Positions 41,951 to 52,379 of a stretch of 64,000 bases of DNA are shown in pieces. Source of the DNA: Nematopogon swammerdamellus (taxonomy: Eukaryota; Arthropoda; Insecta; Lepidoptera; Adelidae). The stretch spans positions 15,769,791 through 15,833,790 of the forward strand of contig OX336344.1 of the NCBI GenBank assembly GCA_946902875.1, in the 5' to 3' direction. The notes beneath the pieces are model-generated. The model was not told the origin of the DNA and ran no database searches. It saw nothing but the letters and a program-made list of their open reading frames with translations. Position 1 is the stretch's first letter; every line of letters starts with the position of its first letter. Position numbers and translations under genes: made by a program.

Positions 41951-43808
41951 CAGTCAGTCAGTCAGTCAGCGTGTAAGCGTCCACTGCTGGACATACGCCT
42001 CTCCAATTTTCCTCCAGTTCTCCCGGCCTTCAGCGGTACGGAACCACTGCTTTCCGCCGACGCACTTGATGTCGTCGTCCCACCTGGCGGGTGGTCTTCC
42101 CACACTCCGTTTTCCTGTCCACGGCCGCCAGTGTAGAACACGGTTACTCCAACGGTCGTCGTCTCTTCGGCTGACGTGTCCAGCCCACTGCCACTTGAGC
42201 TTAGCCACCCGGTATCCAATATCGACTACTTTGGTGCGTCGGCGGATTTCCTCGTTACGCACCATATCACGTAGCGATATTCCCAGCGTGGCTCGCTCCA
42301 TTGCTCTCTGGGCAACTTTCAACCTTTGGACTACACCGACCGTCAGAGTCCACGTTTCACACCCGTACGTCATAACCGGGAGGACACACTGGTCATATAT
42401 ACGGGTCTTTAAATTTTGCGGAAGGTCAGACCTCAGGGCGAATTTTAACTTTCCGAAGGCAGCCCAACCCAGTTGAATCCGTCTTTCGACCTCCTTTAGC
42501 AGACCTTGTCTACCAAGCCGCAGAATTTGACCGAGATATACGTACTCTTCAACCTGTTCGATCACTTCTCCGTCAATAACAATTTGTCCTCCTGCCATAA
42601 CCTCGGTCGCCATGACCTTGGTTTTGTCCCGGTTCATCTTCAGACCCACCTTCATCGACGCTGTATAAAGGTCTTCCAGCATGGTCTGAAGCTGATCTCG
42701 GGAATTTGACAAAAGAACAATGTCATCGGCGAAACGCAGATGACTGAGATTATCTCCATTAACGTTAATACCCATGTTGTCCCACTCAAGCGTCTTGAAC
42801 ACATCTTCCAATGCGTTTGTGAAGAGCTTGGGTGAGATCACATCCCCCTGCCTTACGCCTTTACCAAGGGGGATGGGTTGAGTATTTTCGTGGAGCCTCA
42901 CAGTCATCGTCGCGGACCGATACAGATTTCGGAGCACCTCGATGTAGCGGTGGTCGATTCTGCACCTCAGGAGGGAGTTTTCGACAGCCCATTTTTCAAC
43001 AGAGTCGAACGCCTTCTCATAGTCGACGAAGGCTAGGAAGAGCGGTTTATTGTACTCCTCGCACTTTTGCACCACTTGTCTCACAGTAAATATGTGGTCC
43101 ATGGTGCCGTATCCTTTCCTAAATCCAGCTTGCTCACGAGGCTGGTGCTGGTCCAGCCTCTGTGTCAGCCGACTCGTGATGACTCTTGAAAAGACCTTGT
43201 ACACGTGGCTAAGAAGTGAGATAGGTCGATAGTTTTTCAACTTCGCCCTATCCCCCTTCTTGTGAAACAAGACAACGACACTATTTCGCCATGCGGCCGG
43301 AACTACACCATTTTCAAGAACTGCATTGAACAGTTTCTGCAGTTCCTTCAAGATTGGTCGTCCGCCAGCATTCAGCAGCTCTGTCGTTATCCCGTCCTCA
43401 CCTGGAGCCTTGTGTTTTTTGAGTCCTTTCAAGGCAGCCTTTATCTCATAGACACTAATCTCGGGCAGATCCTCCGTATAGTGTCTAGTGAGCGGCGCAC
43501 GCCTATCAGAGTCGACTGGTTTGCTTGGACTCGGGGCAGGAATTGCTGCGGAGTACAATTCACCATAAAATTCCTCCACCGCCTCAAGTATATCCGGCTT
43601 TTTTGCGGTGACAACCCCATTCGCTCGCTCGAGTTTCGAAATTTGGTTAGCGCCAGTAGAGAAGGCACGGGCAAACACTTTGCTGCCTCGATTTTCCTCT
43701 ATAACGCGCTCAACCAACTTCATGTTCTCTCGGCGAATATCGCGGCGAATGGACTTGCTTATGGTCTTGTTGAGGTTCCTGTGCACGACACTGCTCCGGG
43801 TCTCCGGT
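41951..43808 (-). mobile_element. 5'-truncated RTE-type LINE
   Basis: The 3' end (left) is a (TGAC)n tail directly after the ORF. The 5' end (right) is truncated inside ORF2, so the endonuclease is missing. Inserted into S2. Confidence 0.85.
41966..43786 (-). CDS. RTE LINE reverse transcriptase ORF, open, lacking endonuclease
   Basis: 606 codons without a stop, read from a non-ATG triplet at the truncation, so the start is arbitrary. Reverse transcriptase motifs in order: VVVLFHKKGDRAKLKNYRPI (about residue 168), EQAGFRKGYGTMDHIFTVRQ, FLAFVDYEKAFDSVE with the first catalytic aspartate, GVRQGDVISPKLF, and LRFADDIVLLS with the catalytic aspartate pair (genomic 42720-42737), then YVYLGQIL. The C-terminal part carries WAGHVSRRDDDRWSNRVL, GKRSVGRPPARWDDDIK and the ending YVQQWTLTR. 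The protein would copy the element RNA at a nicked target; the N-terminal APE-type endonuclease of intact RTE elements is absent, so this copy is dead on arrival. The unbroken frame argues for recent insertion. Confidence 0.9.
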   Translation of the reverse strand: MHRNLNKTISKSIRRDIRRENMKLVERVIEENRGSKVFARAFSTGANQISKLERANGVVTAKKPDILEAVEEFYGELYSAAIPAPSPSKPVDSDRRAPLTRHYTEDLPEISVYEIKAALKGLKKHKAPGEDGITTELLNAGGRPILKELQKLFNAVLENGVVPAAWRNSVVVLFHKKGDRAKLKNYRPISLLSHVYKVFSRVITSRLTQRLDQHQPREQAGFRKGYGTMDHIFTVRQVVQKCEEYNKPLFLAFVDYEKAFDSVEKWAVENSLLRCRIDHRYIEVLRNLYRSATMTVRLHENTQPIPLGKGVRQGDVISPKLFTNALEDVFKTLEWDNMGINVNGDNLSHLRFADDIVLLSNSRDQLQTMLEDLYTASMKVGLKMNRDKTKVMATEVMAGGQIVIDGEVIEQVEEYVYLGQILRLGRQGLLKEVERRIQLGWAAFGKLKFALRSDLPQNLKTRIYDQCVLPVMTYGCETWTLTVGVVQRLKVAQRAMERATLGISLRDMVRNEEIRRRTKVVDIGYRVAKLKWQWAGHVSRRDDDRWSNRVLHWRPWTGKRSVGRPPARWDDDIKCVGGKQWFRTAEGRENWRKIGEAYVQQWTLTR

Positions 43809-44059
43809 CATGTCAGTGCTTCCCTTAATTTCATGTCGGCTACGTTGAACTGGACGGAAAACACGAACTATTCACATAGCCGTTACGACCAAAGGGTAAT
43901 CAAATCAAACTTATTTATGCTAAAATTCATATGGTATCTGCCTGTTACAAAATTAACTATTACTCATCCAAACATCTAAACAGTTGGCATGAGATTGACG
44001 ATAATTTTTAAAAAATATTACATTTAAATATATAATTATATTATTTATTATCCAAAATG

Positions 44060-44260
44060 TTTAGGGTTCCATATCCTTACGGGATCATATTACTAAGCCT
44101 ACGCCCTCTGTCCGTCTGTATGTTCGTCCGTCTGCCCTACCTATAAGAGCTGTATCTTTTGAACCGTAATAGGAAGCCGGTTGAAATTTTCCGAGAATAT
44201 TTTTTATTATAGCGAAAAACTAAAAAATAATAAAAAAAGAACAAAATTTGTTTTAGACTA
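44060..44260 (+). repeat. Family A repeat, 5' fragment
   Basis: tagggttccatatccttacg, tattactaagcctacgccct, tcttttgaaccgtaatagga. Confidence 0.65.
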
Positions 44261-44329
44261 GGACAACTACTCTCAATTCGAAAACACAAATCTAATTAAA
44301 GGATATATATTTTAAAACCTTGCGTATGA

Positions 44330-44800
44330 GCTCATTTCCCCAACAGCAATGTGGTTTTTCGTCCCCTGCGGCACCATCTCGTAAGAGCGAGGTCACGGCA
44401 AGATGTTAGTTTGAATTAATTGCCGGCGTCCAAGGAGCGGACTAGACGCCTCGCCCAACTCTAATGGAAGATCCCCTCTCTCGGAGGCTGCGAGCGTATT
44501 TCTGGAAAGCCCCGAGCCTCAATAGAACCTTATCCGGCCACATCGGCGTACTTAGCGCTGAATAGCGAAGAGCCCGCTTTAAATCGTGCCGCAATAAATT
44601 GAGGGGAAACGTTGGCAAACGATTTAACGCAACCTTTGATATTGTTTTCGGTTAAACCAAACGAGGCGTAATAAACGAGTGAGATGTTTATTTTATTGAG
44701 CGCATTTGCTTTACGCGGCTTGTTCGGTTTTCCGAGCAAGGAAACGTTCACTTCCTTACAGCTTTTACTCCAAAGGAAACGTGTGCCTTCATATTCACTG
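44330..44800. other. Unique GC-balanced island
   Basis: No repeat in the window matches it. It contains attgccggcgtccaaggagc, taaatcgtgccgcaataaat and gatgtttattttattgagcg, that is, several TTTATTG/CAATAAA-type homeodomain-like sites. Stops occur in most frames; the minus ORF at 44530-44751 has no domain. It may be a conserved non-coding element. Cross-species conservation would decide. Confidence 0.25.
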
Positions 44801-45399
44801 CTTGAGTTTTCTGAGTACTTATCTACGTGTTTTTTGCCACTACGTATGTTAGAGTGAACGACATTTGGAGAGGATTGTCGCGCTACAAGGCGTGTTAGAA
44901 AATTAACGGCTTTAATATTATATTATGAGTAGCATGTACATTTATGTTAACATTCGGTGCTTAAGTTTTATGATTGCCCATGTACTTTCTGCTAAAACGT
45001 GTATAGGTATTAATAATGGTTGTCTTAAATGTGTGAGCATTTTCTGCTGTAGGATTAAAGTTTACTCCTTTTGCTTTCTGAATATCTGTTAAGAAATTAA
45101 GTGTACAATTAAATGGTCTAAGATCATTTTGTTTGTCACAACTTCTATTATTTGTGACAATAAGGTTTGTTATAGTTTGCTGGGGACCTTATGCTGCAAC
45201 GCACTTTTGAAATTTTTTTGCTTAATTTTTAAAATACACTGTTTTAATTTCTCCTTAATTTTTCTGAGAAATCGTTTTTCTTTTCATTTTTTTTTATATG
45301 CCATTTTTGCAAATTCTTTTGCTACAAAGCGGTTACAACCGCACACTCCATGCAACAACACTTGAACTCTATGATTCTGTTTTATCAGCGTAAGTTAAA

Positions 45400-45900
45400 G
45401 AAATCTCCAGCGTTATTCATCCCCAAAATTCTCAATTGCGCTCCAAGCGTTTCTAATAGTACACGTAGTGGAACTGACAGCGCTTACAAACACAATTGTG
45501 TTTTACCCTTCCCTCCAACTAAAACTCAATTTACCTACAAAAGACTCGCGTCTTGTTCAGCTCATCCCCGCGTCCGCCGGAGATTTGCCAAATCGTAAAA
45601 TCCAAAAAGACAGAGAGAGTCCCCTTTAACAATTTCGAAGGAATCCTTTCCAAAGCCATAAATTGAAAAGTAGGTTAACTGTGGGCCCGGCGCCCGGAGG
45701 TATTGCGTCCATAAGAGGGTGCTAAATCAGTTGAGAGGTCTTTTAATTCGCCAATAAACATCGTTGCCCACATAAAACGTACAGCGATAAAATCTCTTGA
45801 GCCAGCGGTCTGTGAGCATGGACGGCGGCGCGTGTGGCCGCTAGGCGGAGGCCCTGGTGCCTGGTGGCTCAACCACTGCATTTATTGAAATATGCTCGAA
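45400..45900. other. Unique GC-balanced island
   Basis: Includes ccgcgtccgccggagatttg and gtgagcatggacggcggcgc gtgtggccgc. ORFs on both strands without domains. Same kind of region as 44330-44800; the flanks at 44800-45400 are A+T-rich. Confidence 0.2.
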
Positions 45901-46024
45901 GTGAAACACTTTGTAGCGGCTATGCCCAAATTTCTGCGGAACTCGTTATGGGCTGATGCAAAAAGCATTTACGTTCGGAATGTCGAGAGACGGCGAGAGT
46001 TGCAATTCCCTCGGGATTCTTTTT

Positions 46025-46265
46025 ATGGATCCTGACATCGATGGCTACAACCTACTATACATCCGTGATAATAACCCGTAATACCTTGATGAAATAGGTG
46101 CCATTTCAGTGCTTCCTTTCGGTCGTGTCGGCTACAATGAAATGGACGGAAAACACGAACTATTTAAATAGCCGTTCCGATCGACCTCATATTCAGTTCG
46201 GTCGCACTAACCCGGACGGTTTAAAGCCTACCGCCTAATAAGTTAAGGGAAGTGACCTACAGAAT
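46025..46265 (-). repeat. SINE S2 copy, diverged (minus)
   Basis: ttatggatcctgacatcgat, ggctacaatgaaatggacgg, aaatagccgttccgatcgac, cctaccgcctaataag. Head missing. Confidence 0.7.
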
Positions 46266-46633
46266 CGTAACCAAGACCGGCCTGAATGGACGACTATAAT
46301 AATAGAAGCCACACTGGTTTATCCATTAAACTGTGCTCAGCAATCAGCAAATTGTACAGCAGTGTAGCCGTAATAACTCTCTCGCTTTGAAATCAGTTCA
46401 AAGAGGGTCACACGCGATGAAGATAAGATGAATGTGCATGTATCACACATGGCTAAATGATAGATTATATTATGAAACCTATAAGAAACTGCCTAAGCGC
46501 CATAGGTAAGTAATATTACGATGTAATTCCACATCGCTTGGTGTCTTTCGATATCTCTTGATATCTTATTATTTGATCTTACAGCATGATTAAATATATA
46601 TTATCTTCGTCCGTTCAAAGGATTTTATGGTGA

Positions 46634-46894
46634 GTGAAATATGCCCTAAGATATGATATATTTACAACTTTTGATCCAACGAGTAGAAGAGGTTGCGCAG
46701 TTGGCAGTGTAACTTCACAGCAGAAAAATAACGTGAAGCCTGGTGTATTCTTTGTTCAAATCAATTTACTAGTATTTACTCAGAAAGCCAATTCCGCAAC
46801 AGTTTCAGCTCTCGATAAGACAGAAATTTTCAGAGAAGGAATGGAACTAAACAAACATAACAAAAGACGTTCTCGAAATCTTGGAAACGATTAG
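46634..46894 (+). other. Unassigned ORF of 86 codons
   Basis: Open from ATG-like start to TAG at about 46894, in A+T-rich DNA where chance ORFs of this length are unusual but not rare. It contains KANSATVSALDKTEIFREGM and a basic end (NKHNKRRSRNLGND). No signal peptide, membrane segment or known domain. No splice sites or repeat matches were noticed. Treat as hypothetical. Confidence 0.2.
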
Positions 46895-47402
46895 GCCTGC
46901 TCTTTACATTTCCAATAGCGCCAATGCTTCCTTTGGTATTTCGTTTGTCCACGGATTTTTGCAATTTCTTTTTATACATTGCTACATCTAACTCAATAAT
47001 GTCGTAGAAACCCTCAAGAAATTGTTAAGCATGTGGATAAAGATTCTCAAGAGAGAAGATGGAAATTAGCTTCTTTGTAAACATCAATCTAGGTTTAGGA
47101 ATCAAGAGCGAGCGTATTGAGATTAGCAGAGGCCGTGCAAACTAATTAATTTACTGAAATAAATTATAATATTTTAACTGTAAGTATTTTATTTTCGAAG
47201 AACTGGTGGATTGGACATAAATGTTTACTTGTATGACTGTTGCTAGTAACTACGAATGCAACTATGAATTAATTAGTTTTGAATCAATTACTAAATTCAA
47301 TTTAATATATCGAAACTTCGAGAATAACAATGGTAAACTTTTCGATTGTTTGATAGGTGTTTTCGATTCCTATTTATTTAATGTAATTTTTTTTTATCTG
47401 AC

Positions 47403-47475
47403 ACTAGCTTTTGCCCGCGGCTTCGCTTCGCGTGACTTTTTGCTTACAGCTGAGGCCGCCGATGACGTAGCGTTA
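47403..47475 (+). mobile_element. Helitron-like end fragment
   Basis: ctagcttttgcccgcggctt cgcttcgcgtgac, then gaggccgccgatgacgtagc. Matches 57654-57750. Confidence 0.65.
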
Positions 47476-47754
47476 TGATTTATAACCTTAAATCATCTTG
47501 AAAAGTGGCAGAATGTAACAATGAAAACCATATGTAAATCGATAAATTGGTTATCGAGTTGTAAGCATATTCATATATTGACGTACGTTACACGGCCGCC
47601 GATCGCTCGTAGTCTTGAAGAGATAGGTGCCATATCGGTGCTTCCATTTGGTTGTACGAAGAAGGCAACTAGAGTTTCCGCATTCCTACAGATATCTGGG
47701 TGAATTTCACCAGGCTTATGTCTCAACTGCGTCGTATCTCGTTTAATTCGTTGG

Positions 47755-47794
47755 ATTAATCGCGCCTTTGCATATTTGCAAAGGCGCGATTAAT
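47755..47794. repeat. Perfect 18-bp palindrome
   Basis: Arms attaatcgcgcctttgca (47755-47772) and its exact complement (47777-47794), with loop tatt. Confidence 0.9.
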
Positions 47795-48397
47795 GTATTC
47801 GCCTAGCTACTGTCTACTTCACAAATGTATTAGCTGCGCTGACATCTGCATGATTATCAGTATTAACCATACTGACGGTTGAGTTAGAGATGTATTCGGT
47901 AGAAACGATTGCTTGTAACTTATATGACATGGCCTAAGTGCTGAAAAATGAAAAGTTGCTTTTTTAAATTAAAATAAAATAAAAAGTAACATCCCATCCG
48001 ATTTACGTTACTCCATTGAATAAAGGCAAAATATTTGACTAACCGAAGCAATAATTCGCCCGTCCACGAAATCTTCAGATTTATGTAGTAATATATTTTT
48101 TGTTGATGAATGACCGTAAATTTTTTTTTTTTTTCAACAAAACTTAGGTGTTTTCGGCCAACAATTATAAACTCGTGTATCATTTGCAGCAAAAATTACC
48201 CGCCCAAAAACTATTTAATGTTTTGTACAAAGGTACCTATTTGTTCATTAATAAAAACACTTTTTTTTTTTTCTTGCACGGAAGAATTATTTTTTCGCAT
48301 CCGCCCGCGTCTTCGTCATCACCTTTACAAATCACCGCACCACCGCCTTCACCGTCGCGTTGAAATTTCGCCCGAAATAAAACAACTAATATGCACT

Positions 48398-48440
48398 TAC
48401 CTAAATCATTATTGTCGCGTTTGCCCATCAGATCATTATT
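48398..48440 (-). other. Candidate first coding exon with donor (minus)
   Basis: Minus strand from about 48428: ATG GGC AAA CGC GAC AAT AAT GAT TTA G then GTAAGTGC, a strong donor. Upstream on that strand (48530-48640) lies gtcagacagggatagagcga aggagcaagcgcgg, a type of sequence common in lepidopteran promoters and 5' UTRs. This would give a 9-10 residue first coding segment (MGKRDNNDL). No second exon was found. Speculative. Confidence 0.25.
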
Positions 48441-48731
48441 ATTTTTTTATTTTGTAAATATTTTCAATTTAGATGAGAAATGAAGCATAGACATTTCGAC
48501 GTAGGCGCCAAGTCGATGAGCTACATCACTGGCTGTCCTTTTCATACAACCGCGCTTGCTCCTTCGCTCTATCCCTGTCTGACAGGGGTGAAGGGGGAAA
48601 TTTGACAATTTTGTGTCATTTTGCGGCGCCTTAATTTGAATAGGCAATAACGTAAAAGACTAAATAATATCTATAGTGCAATTTATTATTATTACTTATG
48701 TGTTTTTTTTATTGTTTAACAAATTGTTTTA

Positions 48732-49096
48732 CACTGACACGGTTGGCTACATCACCTACTACATCCGTGATGTCAGTCCATAACACCTTGGTGAACTAGG
48801 TGCCACGTCAGTGCTTCCCTTCGGTCGTGCCGGCTACAGTAAACTGGAGGGAAAACACGAACTATTTACATAGCCGTTTCAACTGCCCTTTCATTCAGTG
48901 CGGTGGTACCGACCTGGGCGGGTTAAATCCTACCACATAGTAAGGTAAAAAGGGAAGGGACCTACAGTTTAACTTGGAATCCGAACCACGGTCAGCCTCC
49001 ATCGGTGGGGCGGTCACACATCATGACCGCGTCCAGGTGTGCTTATGATCCGACCGACAGTCGACCGGCCGAACCACTGAGCTACCGAGGCTGACA
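48732..49096 (-). repeat. SINE S2, full-length copy (minus)
   Basis: Read on the minus strand: head gcctcggtagctcagtggtt at 49096, a spacer with gcggtcatgatgtgtgaccg (5S-like region, diverged here), gaccgtggttcggattcc (box B-like), then body and tail to cactgacacggttggctac at 48732. This copy defines the order head, 5S-like part, shared body, S2 tail. Confidence 0.8.
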
Positions 49097-49577
49097 GGCA
49101 GACAGACAACATTGGCGCTTCTATCGTTTTAAAACTCTATGAGTCTTCTAAGTACCTACCCAGAGTATTAACGTTGAATGAAACTACGCAGCTAAATAAT
49201 TCAAATTCACAAAGCATTCCTTATATACTCTGTGTGTAGTTAATCTTTACTAAAAGGCTGACTTAACTTCTGCGGTCCGCTGGGAATTAATTCCATTTTA
49301 AGTCTGCACAATTTCTGCGCACTTTCACTTGGCTACGTTCAGTTTTACGTAAACATCTTCGAATCTGCATTATACCAGTACTGGCGATTTATCATAGAAA
49401 ACAAATTAAAACTTAAATTAACACAATAGAAGCACACAAAAAATAAATACGGAAAGAAACAAAAAGTACAAGAGCGCATAATGACGGACTTATCACTTTA
49501 CTAGTATGTAGTTATTTTTTCCGGTCAACCTTTAAGACAAAATATTAGTGGAACGAAAACATCGCGACGAAACATGT

Positions 49578-50006
49578 AAAAAAACTATTTAAAAAAATAT
49601 AAAAACCGCCTTCAAAAATGTATGAAATAAAAAAATTAAAATCGAACCCTAGAGTTGAAGGCGGTCGGTTATTTTTGCTTGCTTTAGCACCACCACCTTC
49701 AACTCTAGGGTTCGATTTTTATTTTTTTATTTCATACATTTTTGAAGGCGGTTTTTATATTTTTTTAAATAGTTTTTTATTTCACAGTTTTTTTAGTAAT
49801 TTTTATTTGCTATTAATGTACTCGGCGCCTCGCTTTCCAATCCGATCTTGACCAAAAAAAAAATGGGACCACCTTGGAGCTAGACTGAACCGAACACAAA
49901 AAGAATCATCGAAATCGGTTCACATTTGGGGAAGATATTGCTGAACATACATAAAAAAAAATACATACAGCCGAACATAGAACCTCCTCCTTTTTTGAAG
50001 TCGGTT
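49578..50006. repeat. Family P with 88-bp-arm hairpin
   Basis: Arms 49578-49665 and 49692-49779 are nearly exact inverted copies containing aaaaccgccttcaaaaatgt and atcgaaccctagagttgaag, separated by about 26 bp. The repeat continues to cctttttttgaagtcggtta aaa at 50006. A transcript would form a long hairpin RNA. Confidence 0.8.
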
Positions 50007-50009
50007 AAA

Positions 50010-50165
50010 AACAGAAAACCGGCCAAGTGCGATCCGATCCTAACTCGCGCACCGAGGGTTCCGTATCGCCATGTCATGGTCAGCGCCACTCACGCCATCT
50101 ATGGCGTGTTTTATGGAATGCTTCATATTTCTTTTTAAATTCATGATTAGTTAAAATGCTTCATA
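50010..50165 (-). repeat. Family A right-end fragment (minus)
   Basis: aaaaccggccaagtgcgatc, ctcgcgcaccgagggttccg, tcgccatgtcatggtcagcg; the inverted right end of the copy at 37940-38105. Confidence 0.65.
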
Positions 50166-50452
50166 CTAACATTATATACATAATATTCAAACGGTACGTA
50201 ATATTTACAGCGCTGAGAGCGGCTTTAATTCCCCAGACCCGGTCAGCGTGTTTGTCTAGCCGCCCGGCTCGCAGCCGGCAGCCAGTGTGTCGAGTCAGTC
50301 GAGTTGATATCATTCAATTTCCTACTACAAATTGCGTTTGCATTTTGCCAAATCAGTGATACTCTTAGGTCCTAACGGGATCCTAAAGCGTTTGTAAATA
50401 TGCCGTTTTTAGTGTTCCGTAGCCGGTGACTCTGGTGACCCATATAAAGTCA

Positions 50453-50575
50453 AATCAAATCAAATCAAAATATATTTATTGCACTTGAAAACATTTTTTG
50501 CAAAAGGTACAGCTTAACACCGTAGGCGTTCTCTCCCAGCCAACCTTTGGGTTATTATGAAAAAGTGTGGAGTGG
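50453..50575 (-). repeat. LINE 3' tail (minus)
   Basis: aaatcaaatcaaatcaaaat, atttattgcacttgaaaaca, ctctcccagccaacctttgg. The (TTGAT)n type tail is at the left. Confidence 0.55.
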
Positions 50576-50825
50576 CAGAGAAGAAATAAATGAATGATGA
50601 TAAAATCATATAACTTAACAAATAATAATCAAATAACATAACATATAATTTAAAGAGATAATAAAACACAAATACAAATAAATGGAAGACTATACATATA
50701 TATATATATATATATAAATATATACAATATATATGATATATAAACATACATACTTATAAATAACATATACAGGGAAGGTAACAATAGACTCTAAAACATT
50801 ATAGTCCGTTCGGTGTCTGTGCGTT

Positions 50826-51165
50826 CTTTTTTTTATGGAAACCGACATGATTGGCTACATCACCTACAACATTCGTGATGTCAGCCCATAACACCGGGTG
50901 AACTGGGTGCCATGTCAGTGCTTCCCTTCGGTCGTGCCGGCTACACTGAACTGGACGGAAAACACTAACTATTTACATAGCCGTTTCGACCGACGTTTCC
51001 TTCAGTGCGGTGATATCAACCCGGGCGGGTTGAACCCTACCACCTAGTAAGGTAAGAAGGGAAGGGACCTACAGTTTTACGTGGAATCCGAACCACGGTC
51101 AGCCTCCAACGGTCGAGACTCGAGCGGTCACCCATCCAAGTACTGACCGGCCCAGCGTATAGGTT
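50826..51165 (-). repeat. SINE S2 copy (minus) with clear 5S-like segment
   Basis: Tail, body and the segment whose complement is ggtcagtacttggatgggtg accg, strongly like the interior of 5S rRNA. The extreme tRNA-like head is truncated at about 51165. Confidence 0.8.
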
Positions 51166-51283
51166 TCCGTATAATTACCTTTTATAAAATTATGGAAACC
51201 TCCTTTCAATTTCTGCTGCCCTGGTACTTTAGAACCGTTCCCAGTTTATTATGATTTTTTTATTGACGATGAAAGAGAACGGT

Positions 51284-51326
51284 GAAGGGCGCATCCTAAT
51301 ATTTAACATATTAGGATGCGCCCTTC
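51284..51326. repeat. Perfect 19-bp palindrome
   Basis: Arms gaagggcgcatcctaatat (51284-51302) and exact complement (51308-51326) with loop ttaac. Confidence 0.9.
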
Positions 51327-51654
51327 TAAGTAGTATAATATTATTAGATACCTCTCTTAGAAATCAGTGTTTGATTTATAGTTTTCCCCGTGGACCCACT
51401 AAATTCCACTCTTGCACACGACTGTACTTAATGGTAGTTGGAGCATGGACATAGCATATACATTGTAAGTATCCCATGCTCCACCCAGGTGGAGAACCTA
51501 GGTGGAGCACGGACCCAGACCCGGGCTGTCCGAGGGATTGCTCGGGAACGTAAAGCTGAAAAAATCTAAACAAATGGTGAAAACCCAATTGTGAAAGTCT
51601 ACTACACCTATGATGTCCGTCACCCATTCTCCTTTACTCTATGGCGTAGGTGTC

Positions 51655-51820
51655 ATATCCGTTCGTTCGTCCGCCCATTAATCTTTCCGTCCAGTTCAGT
51701 ATAGCCGGCACGACCATAGGTAGCACTGACACGGCACCTTGTCCGAACAGGATCAAATTGTAAATGGGCTAGCATCACGGGTGCAGCAACTAATGAAGCC
51801 AATGCGAGTTACATAAAAAA
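51655..51820 (+). repeat. SINE S2 tail copy
   Basis: tccgtccagttcagtatagc, cggcacgaccataggtagca, ctgacacggcacc, then an A run. Confidence 0.6.
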
Positions 51821-51827
51821 CGGTTAA

Positions 51828-52215
51828 GTACGAGTCGAATTCGCGTGGAGAGGGTTCCGTACCATTCCGATTTCTGTGAGAACTGTAAGACTTACGATTT
51901 TCGTTTTGGTTTTCCTGTAAACTATTAGAGGAGCGCTATATTCCCCTTTTTTTCAAAATTGTAAACTTAGTAGTTTCGGAGATACAGGGTGGGGGAAAGC
52001 TCGATTTTCGTATATTTTCTTTAATTAATATCTTTTGAAATTTACCATCTAATTTTGGTCTCGCGAAATCTAAATTCGTTCATATACGCTATACGTGATT
52101 TCGTCATCAAACTCTATATTAAGGACAAATTTAAACTTTTTTCGTCCAGTAGTTTCGGTGAGCTGTGACAGACGGACAGACAGACAGGCAGACATGAGAG
52201 TGATCCTATAACGGT
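51828..52215 (-). repeat. Family A variant (minus)
   Basis: agtacgagtcgaattcgcgt ggagagggttccgtacc at the left; gacagacggacagacagaca at the right. Confidence 0.5.
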
Positions 52216-52379
52216 TAATTTTTTTTCCTATTTTGAGGTACGATCTAAAAACAAAATTTATACGTGAGCCATCTTTTAATGTTTCACTAACTTCATCATT
52301 TAACTTTAACCGTATTAAATGGTAATATTAAAAATATCTCATTTTAATCTTAAAAGCTGTTATTTAATTAAAAACTCAG

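Larger units (their letters stand above)
41868..43900 (-). repeat. SINE S2 split by an RTE insertion
   Basis: The tail part 41868-41950 (actgacacggttggctacat to ctagctgccatgtcag) and body part from about 43809 (gtcagtgcttccctt, ctggacggaaaacacgaact, catagccgttacgac) are contiguous in other copies (50826). The short sequence catgtcag is present on both sides of the RTE and is its likely target duplication. Confidence 0.8.

Noticed and set aside
41943..43979. Plus-strand ORFs up to 188 codons opposite the RTE reverse transcriptase
   Set aside because: Antisense shadows of a high-confidence reverse transcriptase frame.
51120..51165. 5S rRNA gene
   Set aside because: Only a stretch of about 24 bp resembles 5S rRNA, and it lies within repeated S2 copies.
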